Source of the DNA: Comamonadaceae bacterium
GTDB taxonomy: Bacteria > Pseudomonadota > Gammaproteobacteria > Burkholderiales > Burkholderiaceae_C
Assembly: GCA_025356545.1 (NCBI GenBank)
Contig: JANXSU010000138.1
Location: 1 to 37,106, forward strand
Direction of reading: 5' to 3'
Length of the DNA: 37,106 nt
Below are positions 9,508 to 18,774 of this stretch, piece by piece; the stretch's first letter is position 1; each line of letters begins with the position of its first letter. A model generated the notes under the pieces. It had not been told where the DNA came from. It saw only the letters and a program-made list of their open reading frames with translations, and ran no database searches. Made by a program: the position numbers and the translations under genes.

Positions 9508-10560
9508 TCAGCCAGCAAGTTGACGCGCCATGCGGATCGCCTCTATCAGGCTGGAGGCATCCGCGACTCCCGTGCCGGCAATATCAAACGCCGTTCCGTG
9601 GTCCGGGCTCGTACGCACCAGCGGCAGGCCCAGGGTGACGTTGACCCCTTTCTCGACCCCCAGGTACTTCACCGGAATCAGCCCTTGATCGTGGTACATC
9701 GCAACCACCACATCAAACTCGCCCGGCTCCCCCTTCGCAGCGCGTGCCCGCATGAATACCGTGTCGGGTGCCCACGGGCCGCTGGCCGCCATGCCCTCCT
9801 GACGTGCCGCCTCAATCGCTGGAGCGATGACCTCAATCTCTTCACGCCCAAACAAACCACCTTCGCCTGCGTGCGGGTTCAAGCCCGCCACGCCGATGCG
9901 CGGTGAGCGACCCAGCACGCCCTTGAGCGCGTCGTGGGCGATGCGCAGGGTCTGCAGCACTTGCTCAAACGTCACTGCCTCAATCGCCTGTCGCAACGAC
10001 ATATGAATGCTCACCAACACGGTGCGCAACTCATCATTGGCCAGCATCATGCGCACCGGCAGCTCGGCCACCGGCTGGCCCACATGCTCAGCCGCCAGCG
10101 CCTGCAGCAACTCGGTATGGCCGGGAAAGGCGTTGAAGGGCGGCCCCGCCGCTGCCAAAGCCTCTTTGTGCAACGGCGCAGTGACGATGGCGGCCACCTC
10201 GCCGCGCAGCGCCGCCTGCGCCGCCCAGACCACGCAGCGTCCGGCCAGTTCACCGGCTTCAGCGCTGATTTTCCCATAGGGTATGGGCACAAGCAGCTCC
10301 TGAATCAATAGCACAGGCAAACAATTTGGTGGCAACGTCAAGGCCTCATCGGGTCGTTCAATCAAGACCAGCGGCAGCACCAGCTCACCGTCACGCTGAA
10401 TCAATTGGGTTGCACGTCGCAGCGTGCCCACCTCCCCCACGACAAAGCAGCCCTGGGTCAGCGCGGGCTCGTCGCGAAAAGCCTTGGCAATGATTTCCGG
10501 GCCGATGCCCGCGACGTCGCCCAAAGTGATGGCAATGGGCTTGAGTGGAGTGCTTGGCAT
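9508..10560 (-). CDS. pdxA: 4-hydroxythreonine-4-phosphate dehydrogenase PdxA
   Basis: PdxA oxidises 4-phosphohydroxy-L-threonine with NAD(P)+ in the DXP-dependent pyridoxal 5'-phosphate pathway. The N-terminus PIAITLGDVAGIGPEI is the family signature, and the three metal-binding histidines are visible as H148 (GHTE), H186 (SIHMSLR) and H290 (MYHDQG). VRTSPDHGTAFDIAG near the end is also typical. The ATG at 10560 gives 350 residues, slightly longer than the E. coli enzyme. The frame runs further upstream but overlaps the Nif3-family gene, whose stop lies seven bases before this ATG. The two probably form an operon. Confidence 0.95.
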   Translation of the reverse strand: MPSTPLKPIAITLGDVAGIGPEIIAKAFRDEPALTQGCFVVGEVGTLRRATQLIQRDGELVLPLVLIERPDEALTLPPNCLPVLLIQELLVPIPYGKISAEAGELAGRCVVWAAQAALRGEVAAIVTAPLHKEALAAAGPPFNAFPGHTELLQALAAEHVGQPVAELPVRMMLANDELRTVLVSIHMSLRQAIEAVTFEQVLQTLRIAHDALKGVLGRSPRIGVAGLNPHAGEGGLFGREEIEVIAPAIEAARQEGMAASGPWAPDTVFMRARAAKGEPGEFDVVVAMYHDQGLIPVKYLGVEKGVNVTLGLPLVRTSPDHGTAFDIAGTGVADASSLIEAIRMARQLAG

Positions 10561-10567
10561 GTTGAAC

Positions 10568-11335
10568 TCAGGCCGGGTTGTCGATCTCAATGAACTCATG
10601 CGCCAGTCCCAGTTGCGCCGCGACGTGCGCGGCCACCGCCGGTGCGCCATAGCGCTCGCTGGCATGGTGGCCGCAGGCGATGAAGGCCACACCGCACTCG
10701 CGCGCCAAGTGCGCCTGCGGCTCGGAGATTTCGCCCGTGATGAAGGCGTCGGCCCCAGCCGCAATGGCTGCTTCAAAATAACTTTGCGCGCCGCCGGTGC
10801 ACCACGCTATTTTTTTAATAGCTGCCTGTGTTTTATTTACAAGGGTTACAGGTCGATTTAATACTTTTTCCACATGCAGAGCCAAGACGGATGCGCTGGA
10901 AAAACTCGCTTCACCCTGGTCACCCGTTCGCGCGCCGATAAAACCCAAGTCCTGTTCGCCAAAGCGAGCACTGGCGCTCAGACCCAGCGCCAAGCCCAGT
11001 TGCGCGTTGTTACCCAGCTCGGGGTGCGCGTCCAGCGGCAGATGGTAGGCGAACAGATTGATGTCATGCGCCAACAGCAAAGCCAGCCGCTGCTTCATCC
11101 AGCCCGTGACGCGTCCGTCCTGCCCGCGCCAAAATAGACCGTGATGCACAAAAATGGTGTCCGCCTGCACGGCAATCGCCGCTTCGATCAACGCCCGGCT
11201 GGCCGTCACACCCGAGACGATTTTGCGCACCTGCGCTGCGCCCTCCACCTGCAAGCCGTTGGGGCCATAGTCACGAAAGCGCTCGGGCTGCAGCAGCGCG
11301 TCAAAGGTCTGAAGAAGGTGTTGACGGTCAATCAT
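10568..11335 (-). CDS. Nif3-like dinuclear metal centre hexameric protein
   Basis: This 255-residue cytoplasmic protein belongs to the Nif3/YbgI (DUF34) family, whose role is unsettled although it is often annotated as GTP cyclohydrolase I type 2. The metal ligands are visible: H64-H65 in FVHHGLFW, D102 in HLPLDAHPELGNN, and the C-terminal H and E in CGHHASERYG. The middle stretch NRPVTLVNKTQAAIKK is encoded in frame by a copy of the short interspersed repeat, yet length and flanking motifs (AWCTGGAQSYF) are normal. It starts at an ATG at 11335, divergent from the protease gene. Confidence 0.92.
   Translation of the reverse strand: MIDRQHLLQTFDALLQPERFRDYGPNGLQVEGAAQVRKIVSGVTASRALIEAAIAVQADTIFVHHGLFWRGQDGRVTGWMKQRLALLLAHDINLFAYHLPLDAHPELGNNAQLGLALGLSASARFGEQDLGFIGARTGDQGEASFSSASVLALHVEKVLNRPVTLVNKTQAAIKKIAWCTGGAQSYFEAAIAAGADAFITGEISEPQAHLARECGVAFIACGHHASERYGAPAVAAHVAAQLGLAHEFIEIDNPA
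10803..10854 (+). repeat. Short interspersed repeat, copy B (inside the Nif3-family gene)
   Basis: GCTAT-N7-ATAGCTGC is followed by ACAAGGGTTACAGG, the same layout as the element at 2204-2263, with arms GCTAT/ATAGC able to pair. It lies wholly within coding sequence and is read in frame on the minus strand. Only two copies are visible in this window. Confidence 0.6.
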
Positions 11336-11392
11336 GGGCTAATTGTCGGTCAGTCCAGTGCCCCTGTGTCTTTGCCGCTCTACAATTTCGGC

Positions 11393-12538
<1,146 letters not shown>

Positions 12539-12590
12539 CCCTTGACTCTGCCATGCGGTGCACATACACAAGATTCTCAGGAACTGTTTG

Positions 12591-14189
12591 TTGAAAACCA
12601 TTGCGCTTGAAAATTTCAATCTGGCAGGTGCCATCCATCACCACGCCCTGCACAGCCCACACACCACAGCAGTTGCAAGCCAGGACCAAACCCTGAGCTA
12701 CGGTGAGCTCGCTCAGCGCGCCGCACGATTGGCGTCATGCCTGACTGCAAGTCCTGACTGGCAACGCCGAGATGGGCAAGCGCCGCGTGTCGGTATCCTG
12801 GCGTCCCGTGGCATCGATGCCTGTGTGGCTTTGCTGGGGGCTTGCTGGGCTGGGGCCACCTATGTGCCTATCGCCCTGAAGCAGCCGCAAGACCGCATAC
12901 TGACCCTGCTGGCGCAATGCGACCTATCTGCCCTCATCACCGACGATGAAGGCCTGAAATTGCTGACCGGGCGCTTGCGCCAAGCCTGCCCCAAGCTGGT
13001 GATTCACGCCGGGCAGCCAACCTTGACGTCTTGGGATAACACCAGCCAGCCCCTGATCCAGCTCACAGCACTGCCCCCAGCGACTCTGTCAGCACCGGCC
13101 TTGGTGAAGGCGTCTGACACGGCCTACATCATCTTCACCTCCGGCACCACGGGCACCCCCAAGGGTGTGATGATTTCCGCAGGAGCAGCCCAGCATTACG
13201 TGATCATGATTTGCCAGCAACTGGGCTTGCAGGCCAGTGACCGCGCTTTGGAAACCTGCGAACTCAGCTTCGATTTTTCGGTGCACAACATGTTCTCGAC
13301 CTGGCAGGCCGGGGCGGCCTTGCACATCTTGCCCGCAACCACCGTCATGAATGCCGTCAAATTCGTCAAAATTTCAGGACTCACGGTGTGGAACTCAGTC
13401 CCGTCATTGGCAGGGATGTTGCGTCAGATCAAAGCCCTGGCCCCGGGCAGCCTGACGACGCTTCGTCTCACTGTTTTCGGCGGCGAGCAATTGCCCGCGA
13501 GCACCGTCACGGCTTGGCAGAGCGCGGCACCCAATAGCCTCATTTTCAACCTGTACGGCCCCACCGAGGCCACCGTCTTCTGTCTGTACCAAGTTGTTTC
13601 TAACCCCTTGGCCCTGACGCCGGGACGCGACGCTCTTTCAATTGGCATGCCACTGCCGGGCAATGACGCCAAAGTCGTGGATGAAAACGACCAAGCTGTC
13701 GCCCGCAATACGCCCGGTGAACTGCTGATCGCAGGCGCTCAGCTGTCTGACGGCTACCTTGGTGCGCCTGCCTTGACGACAGGGCGCTTCCCCACGCTAG
13801 AGGGTCGACGCTGGTACCGGACAGGCGACCTGGCCCTGTGTGATGAGCTCGGCCGCTTTCATTGCTTGGGCCGGATCGACAACCAGGTCAAAGTGATGGG
13901 CTATCGCGTTGAGCTGGAGGAAATCGACGCGCACCTGCGCATGGTGTGCGGCTCAGACATCGTCGGCTCGGTGGCTTGGCCTCTGGCCGATGGCATGGCG
14001 CGCGGCATCGTCAGCTTTGTCAACGCCTCGTCAATTGATGCGGCGCGCACCCTTGAAGCGCTGAAATCGCGCCTACCTCCCTACATGCTGCCCAGCCGCA
14101 TCATTGCCCTGGATGCCCTACCCCTCAGTGCCAACGGAAAAGTTGACCGTAAAGCGCTACGGCAGTTGCTCGACACGCAAGCTCCATGA
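12591..14189 (+). CDS. DltA-like amino acid adenylating enzyme (ANL superfamily)
   Basis: The enzyme should activate an amino or other carboxylic acid as AMP ester and load it on the carrier protein two genes downstream. Core motifs are complete: A3 TSGTTGTPKG (183-192), A5 NLYGPTEATV (320-329), A7 WYRTGDL, and A10 PLSANGKVDRKAL with the catalytic K517. At 532 residues it is a stand-alone A domain, and stretches such as FDFSVHNMF and VWNSVPS recall DltA rather than acyl-CoA synthetases. I chose the TTG at 12591 because AGGAA lies seven bases before it; a GTG at 12558 is possible. It overlaps the next gene by four bases (ATGA). The substrate cannot be read reliably from sequence. Confidence 0.85.
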   Translation: MKTIALENFNLAGAIHHHALHSPHTTAVASQDQTLSYGELAQRAARLASCLTASPDWQRRDGQAPRVGILASRGIDACVALLGACWAGATYVPIALKQPQDRILTLLAQCDLSALITDDEGLKLLTGRLRQACPKLVIHAGQPTLTSWDNTSQPLIQLTALPPATLSAPALVKASDTAYIIFTSGTTGTPKGVMISAGAAQHYVIMICQQLGLQASDRALETCELSFDFSVHNMFSTWQAGAALHILPATTVMNAVKFVKISGLTVWNSVPSLAGMLRQIKALAPGSLTTLRLTVFGGEQLPASTVTAWQSAAPNSLIFNLYGPTEATVFCLYQVVSNPLALTPGRDALSIGMPLPGNDAKVVDENDQAVARNTPGELLIAGAQLSDGYLGAPALTTGRFPTLEGRRWYRTGDLALCDELGRFHCLGRIDNQVKVMGYRVELEEIDAHLRMVCGSDIVGSVAWPLADGMARGIVSFVNASSIDAARTLEALKSRLPPYMLPSRIIALDALPLSANGKVDRKALRQLLDTQAP

Positions 14190-15691
14190 GTGCGATAACA
14201 CCAAGCACTGTCGGGTCACCCTCAGCGAAGACTTTAGACAGCAGCCCTGCCTCTAGATTTCAGTTGCGAACATTTTTAGCCATTGATGAGCGTGATGCGT
14301 TCATTCGCATGGCGCAGACTGCAACCGGCAAGTTCCTGATTTTTGTGGCGGCTGTGCTGGCAACAACCACGCTTCTGCCCTGGTGGGAGTCGGCCTTGGT
14401 CGTCAGTGCCGCCATGGCGGCGGCCCAACTGCCGAAGCTTCGTACCCCCATCCTGTTTACGGCGACCTGGGTGGCTGCATTTCTGGAAATGAGCCTGGCT
14501 CAAAATCATATCTTGACGGATATCAACGTCGTTCTTCAGCAAGAAAAGGGGCTGACCTGGTCGGCCACCGTGTTGGCCAGTTCGGCCCTGTTGGTTGTCA
14601 TGTTCGGCTCATGGCTCGCACTCAGTGCGACGCGTCGGCATCCCCAATCCCTCCTCGCCCGGCGACCTCTGGTGACGCTCTTGCTGCTGGAAGTTGTATT
14701 GATTGGACTGAGCGCATCCCCTGTGACCCACGGCCTGATGCGCGCCATGCTATGGTCATTATTGGTGGTTTTGACCCCTTACGTCTGGTTCTTGCCGCTC
14801 GCCATCATGGATCAGCGCTCGCGAGAACTCAGCCCGCCAGGGCTGCAAATGGCTCTGCTGCGTCCGTTTTGGAGCCCCGCCTATTTACCGTTCGGAAAAG
14901 GGGCTGCTCTGCTGCGCAAAACGTTAGCAAAGACGCCCAGGGACTTGAGCATCACCCAACTCAAAGCCCTCAAGCTGCTGGTTTGGTCCAATGTGCTTTT
15001 AGGCATGCAAGCGACCATCGAATGGCTTGGCGAGCACCTGCTGAAAATTCCAAGCCTGCAAGAGGCCATCGATGCTTTTTTGAACGGTCACGCGCATCCG
15101 ATGGCAAGCCGTTGGCTCGCCCTCATTTTGGAAGTCGCGACCTACTCGCTCAATATCGCCCTGTGGGCCGCCCTGTTCATCGGCATTGCCCGGTTAGCCG
15201 GTTACCGGCTGCCACGAGGCTCCTGGCGTCCACTTCAATCCCGCACGCTGATGGACTACTTCAACCGTTTTCATTACTACTTCAAAGAGCTTCTGGTTGA
15301 TTTGTTTTTCATGCCCACATTTTTCACCTTGTTTAAACGCCACCCGCGTTTAAGAATGTTTTTTGCGACCTTCATGGCTGCAGGCGTGGGCAACGCGATT
15401 TGGCATTTTTTTTACGACATCCGGCTTGTTGCGACGATGGGGCTGGCCAATGCCCTTGAGACCTATACCAGTTACGCCTTTTATTGCGTGGTATTGGCCA
15501 CGGGTATTGGCCTGTCTCAGGTGCGGGCCAATAGGGGTATTCGCCCGCCGTCAACGCCGCTTGGGCGCGCATACTCATTTTTATTTGTGTGGTCGTTTGT
15601 GGTTTGCCTTCATGTGTTCGGTGACGGGTCACGCAACCACACGCTTAACGAACGAGGCCGATTTTTGGCGAGCCTATTTGGAGTTTTTTGA
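14186..15691 (+). CDS. Divergent MBOAT-like polytopic membrane protein (DltB position)
   Basis: The 501-residue protein has about ten hydrophobic segments and no signal peptide. Residues 357-378 (DYFNRFHYYFKELL, then LFFMPTF) recall the MBOAT/DltB pattern of F-W-R-R-W-H followed by W-R-D-Y-x-Y-I-P-L. GVGNAIWHFFYD contains H407, which sits where the catalytic MBOAT His is expected. DltB-like proteins pass the carrier-bound group across or onto the outer face of the membrane. It is longer than DltB (about 400), with an unusual N-terminal half. By eye it is richer in A+T than its neighbours. It overlaps the adenylation gene (ATGA) and the carrier gene (TGATG). MBOAT membership is inferred from two motifs and context. 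Confidence 0.6.
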   Translation: MSAITPSTVGSPSAKTLDSSPASRFQLRTFLAIDERDAFIRMAQTATGKFLIFVAAVLATTTLLPWWESALVVSAAMAAAQLPKLRTPILFTATWVAAFLEMSLAQNHILTDINVVLQQEKGLTWSATVLASSALLVVMFGSWLALSATRRHPQSLLARRPLVTLLLLEVVLIGLSASPVTHGLMRAMLWSLLVVLTPYVWFLPLAIMDQRSRELSPPGLQMALLRPFWSPAYLPFGKGAALLRKTLAKTPRDLSITQLKALKLLVWSNVLLGMQATIEWLGEHLLKIPSLQEAIDAFLNGHAHPMASRWLALILEVATYSLNIALWAALFIGIARLAGYRLPRGSWRPLQSRTLMDYFNRFHYYFKELLVDLFFMPTFFTLFKRHPRLRMFFATFMAAGVGNAIWHFFYDIRLVATMGLANALETYTSYAFYCVVLATGIGLSQVRANRGIRPPSTPLGRAYSFLFVWSFVVCLHVFGDGSRNHTLNERGRFLASLFGVF

Positions 15692-15930
15692 TGGATGAAA
15701 ATGCGAAACAAAAGCTGCGTGAATTTCTCACTGAAGCGATTCAAAGACAAACCGGGAAAAGCGAGTTTTCGGACGGTGATTCGCTGTTCATCAGTGGCCT
15801 ACTGGATTCCTTCTCGATGATGAACTTGGTCATGTACATCGAAGAAGCCTTTGGCCTGGATTTTTCAAGTTTGGAGTTTGATGTCAGTCTGATCGATTCG
15901 GTCAACGCGATTGAGACCTTGGTTGCCTAG
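15691..15930 (+). CDS. Acyl/peptidyl carrier protein (DltC position)
   Basis: This 79-residue acidic helical protein carries the phosphopantetheine attachment site in FISGLLDSFSMMNL, with S40 as the modified residue. The following IEEAFGLDF is typical of carrier proteins. GGAG at 15680-15683 is seven bases before the ATG at 15691, which overlaps the stop of the membrane gene; a TTG three bases earlier is less likely. It should hold the group activated by the adenylating enzyme. A phosphopantetheinyl transferase gene is not in the window. The gene converges with the EutA-like gene 24 bases away. Confidence 0.9.
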   Translation: MDENAKQKLREFLTEAIQRQTGKSEFSDGDSLFISGLLDSFSMMNLVMYIEEAFGLDFSSLEFDVSLIDSVNAIETLVA

Positions 15931-15954
15931 AGCTGGGTTGCCAAGCTTCAATGA

Positions 15955-17700
15955 CTACTCATGTGAATGGCTATGGGAATGGTCGTGATCATGCGAGTGG
16001 TCATGATCATGGCTGTGCGGCTTGGCCGTGTGGCTATGGCGGTGCATTTTGCCGCTGCCATGGTCGTGCCACTCGCTCGGATCAGACTTGCCATGGGCCC
16101 GTGGGTCTTCGTTAAACACCAATGATTTCACCGTGACCGGCACGGTGAAAGACGGCATTCGAATGCGCCCGAGGTCCACAAAGTCAAAGCCCCACAGCGT
16201 GATGCCATCAATCACCAGCACCTCGCCCTTGACCCGCTCGTCCTCTTGCAACAAGTGCCCCAGGTTGTGCGCAATGTCGCCATCGGTCAGCACATACAGC
16301 GCGCGTTTGTATGCCAGCGTTTGGGGCAAGCCTTGCAGCAGCCCCCGCGCCAAGGCGGAAAGACGATCAAACGAAGGCGCGCCCAGCCAGCGCAGGGAAA
16401 TGGCCACGTCTTGCTCTCCCTCTACCAAATCGTGACGCCGGAACGACTGACTCAGCGCTTGGGCAATTTCGTCGGCGTTAATCTGCGGGCCCAAGGCCAG
16501 ATTGAGCGGAATGACCTGCAGGTTTTTACGCGGCAAGAGCACGACTGGTTCAGAAATAAACGTGGTGTTCCCACTCAGCTGAACGCTGTACTCAGATGCG
16601 CCCAGCACTGTTGCGCGAATGCATTCACCGGCTGGCAAGAGCGGCGCGGGCAACAGGCCGTAGTCAATGCGCTGACGTACCGAGTTGCCAAACAGCTTGC
16701 CCAAATCACCAAAGTCACGCATCTCGCGCTGGTACACGTACTCACCCACACCGCCCGAGAACATGATGCCGTCGATATGGCCCCAGTCTTCAATCGGGTC
16801 GGTCAAAAACAAATGCGTCAAGTCGTCACGGCTGAAGGTTTGCGTCAGCACACGCATCAAGGCGTCGGCCATCCACTTGGCCACCTTGGCCAAATCCGCA
16901 CGATTGACTTTGTGGCCCACCGCCCATTCAAAACCCGCTTGCCGCGCCAGGTATTGACCTGCGGGCTCCAGTCGCGTCAACACATCGTGGTCGTCCACCA
17001 CCATTAGACGACCACCCAAGTGCACGGCGGCGGTGGCCACCAGTTCACCGTCTTGGACCAAGCCGAGTTTGGTGGTGCCGCCGCCAATATCGACGTTCAG
17101 AATGCGGCTCTTGGCGTCATACGAGCGCTTGGCCGCACCCGAACCGTACACGGCCAGCATGGCTTCCATGTGATGACCCGCAGTGGCGCAAACGAACTCG
17201 CCACCTTGTTCTGCTAAAACGGCAGCAATGGCACCGCTATTTTCTCGACGCATGGCTTCACCGGTGAGGATGACCGCGCCGGCGTCCACCTCGTCCGGGT
17301 GCAGGCCCGAGGCGCGGTAAGCGCGGTCGATAATGCTGCCCAGGGCCTGCGCATCAATCAACGAGTCACTCAGATACGGCGTGAGGGAAATCGGTGACTG
17401 GTAGAGCGGGGTGCGCTCCACCACGGCGTAGCGACTGGACAAGTCTTCAGCTATGCGGCGCAAGTGAATGCGCGAAAACACCACCTGCGTGCCCGAGGAG
17501 CCGACGTCGATGCCCACGCTGTGCAAGATGACATTATCTTGCCGCCAAAGCGACTCTTGCTGCGGATCGTCGCCTGAAAAATCACCATCGTGGTCATGGT
17601 CATGATCCGCATCGCCGTCGTGGCTGTGGAAGTTGTCCTCACCGAGTTGATGATCCTTGATGGTGTGCAAGGCTTGGTCGTCGCTCTCGTTATTTGTCAT
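15955..17700 (-). CDS. EutA-like ATPase (ethanolamine ammonia-lyase reactivase family) with His-rich tails
   Basis: EutA is an actin-fold ATPase that swaps damaged cobalamin out of ethanolamine ammonia-lyase. Family stretches are clear: SVGIDVGSSGTQVVFSR (61-77), ILTGEAMRREN, CATAGHHMEAM, ILNVDIGGGTTKLG, MFSGGVGEYVY and VPVTVKSLVF. The ATG at 17700 gives 581 residues, longer than the roughly 470 of E. coli EutA. The extra length includes an Asp/His-rich N-terminal tail (five His in 25-37) and a C-terminal tail with 15 His in the last 37 residues, as in metal-delivery proteins. No eutB, eutC or other cobalamin lyase gene is nearby. It lies 16 bases after the reductase gene in an IclR-led operon. 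The family is firm; the client is unknown. Confidence 0.85.
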   Translation of the reverse strand: MTNNESDDQALHTIKDHQLGEDNFHSHDGDADHDHDHDGDFSGDDPQQESLWRQDNVILHSVGIDVGSSGTQVVFSRIHLRRIAEDLSSRYAVVERTPLYQSPISLTPYLSDSLIDAQALGSIIDRAYRASGLHPDEVDAGAVILTGEAMRRENSGAIAAVLAEQGGEFVCATAGHHMEAMLAVYGSGAAKRSYDAKSRILNVDIGGGTTKLGLVQDGELVATAAVHLGGRLMVVDDHDVLTRLEPAGQYLARQAGFEWAVGHKVNRADLAKVAKWMADALMRVLTQTFSRDDLTHLFLTDPIEDWGHIDGIMFSGGVGEYVYQREMRDFGDLGKLFGNSVRQRIDYGLLPAPLLPAGECIRATVLGASEYSVQLSGNTTFISEPVVLLPRKNLQVIPLNLALGPQINADEIAQALSQSFRRHDLVEGEQDVAISLRWLGAPSFDRLSALARGLLQGLPQTLAYKRALYVLTDGDIAHNLGHLLQEDERVKGEVLVIDGITLWGFDFVDLGRIRMPSFTVPVTVKSLVFNEDPRAHGKSDPSEWHDHGSGKMHRHSHTAKPHSHDHDHSHDHDHSHSHSHE

Positions 17701-17716
17701 GGCAGTCCGTGAAGCC

Positions 17717-18742
17717 TCAATAAAACTGATCAAAATGCACCTGATCCATAGGCACTTTGCGCGCAATCAAGAGCTTGAGCAGCGACTGCGCCATCAGGGC
17801 CGGGCCTGCGAAGTAAATCTCCATGTCAGCCAGCCGGTCGCCGTAGGCCTGATCTACCATGTCGTGAACAAACCCACGCGCCAAACCCTCGGGCAACGGC
17901 GCTTCGCGGTCCAGACCCGACACAACGGCGTGGTAACTCCCGCGCTCCCGCCAGCCCGGCAAAACCTGCAGCATGTCTTGCCCACACACGTCGGCGGGCA
18001 GGCGGGCTCCGTACACAAAATGCAGTTGACGTGGGGCGAGTGGCGCGCTGGCAAAAGCACCACGTGCCACCGATACCATGGGTGATAAGCCTGAACCACC
18101 GGCCACACACAGAATGTCGCGTGCTGCGTGTTCACGCAAATAGGCCATGCCATAAGGCCCGTCGATCTCCACAGCATCACCCACGCGCAATTGCTCAAAC
18201 AGTGCGGTGCTCCCAGCGCCTTGCGGCAAGCGCCGCACCTGAAACGCCAGTGCCGTGCCGCTCACACCCGCATTGCTCATGGAGTAAGCCCGTGGCCCCG
18301 TCACCCCCGCCAGTTGCACCAAGGCGTATTGGCCTGAGGCAAACGTCATCGGCTGTACCAGCTCGAAGCCAAATTCAGAGATGTCATGCGTGATGGTTCT
18401 GGATGAAACCAAGCGTGCGCTGGTTCGCACTGGCGTGTGGATCGGTCGGTATTTATCGCCAGTGCGCAGCTTGATTTGCAAATCACCTAGCGCGCGGGTC
18501 TGGCAACCCAGCCAGCGATTGCGTTGCTTGTCTTTTTCACTCAACCCTGGCGCTTCGGGCCAAAGGGTGCTGACTTGACCTTCGATCAACTCAAACTTGC
18601 AATTGCCGCATGAGCCAACATTGCATTCATAGGGAAAGGCAATACCGTGGCGCAGCGCCGCGCGCAGCACCGTGTCGTCTGCGGCGCAGAAAAAGGACTG
18701 ATCCGTACCAGCAAGTTGAACAGCGTGCACAGTAGTGTCCAT
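17717..18742 (-). CDS. 2Fe-2S/FAD/NAD(P)H oxidoreductase (oxygenase-reductase type)
   Basis: The 341-residue protein has an N-terminal plant-type ferredoxin domain with cluster cysteines C40, C45, C48 and C80 (ECNVGSCGNC...WLGC), then an FAD domain with RAYSMSNA and an NAD(P)H domain with LCVAGGSGLSPM. The end FDQFY is like other reductases of this class. This layout matches electron-transfer components of phenol/toluene monooxygenases and of ring-hydroxylating dioxygenases, which pass electrons from NAD(P)H to an oxygenase. No oxygenase of those classes is next to it; the cupin proteins of the divergent operon are the only candidate oxygenases in view. It lies 32 bases after the IclR gene. 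Confidence 0.9.
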   Translation of the reverse strand: MDTTVHAVQLAGTDQSFFCAADDTVLRAALRHGIAFPYECNVGSCGNCKFELIEGQVSTLWPEAPGLSEKDKQRNRWLGCQTRALGDLQIKLRTGDKYRPIHTPVRTSARLVSSRTITHDISEFGFELVQPMTFASGQYALVQLAGVTGPRAYSMSNAGVSGTALAFQVRRLPQGAGSTALFEQLRVGDAVEIDGPYGMAYLREHAARDILCVAGGSGLSPMVSVARGAFASAPLAPRQLHFVYGARLPADVCGQDMLQVLPGWRERGSYHAVVSGLDREAPLPEGLARGFVHDMVDQAYGDRLADMEIYFAGPALMAQSLLKLLIARKVPMDQVHFDQFY

Positions 18743-18774
18743 TCAAGAAAAATGTCTTATCAATTCGAGCCAGA

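Noticed and set aside
11381-11392. TACAAT box ending six bases before the protease ATG, as a leaderless promoter
   Set aside because: No -35 element at a usual distance; one six-base match in a short gap is not enough.
14383-15300. Alternative + frame of about 305 codons inside the membrane protein gene
   Set aside because: Out of frame with the overlapping, coupled gene order; the composition is polar and lacks any motif.
15958-16060. Short near-tandem repeat resembling a repeat array
   Set aside because: It encodes the His/Asp-rich tail of the EutA-like protein (CAY/GAY codons). Unit and spacer lengths do not fit a CRISPR array.
16246-17007. Frame of about 253 codons opposite the EutA-like gene
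   Set aside because: The EutA-like protein has clear family motifs on the minus strand; this frame has none.
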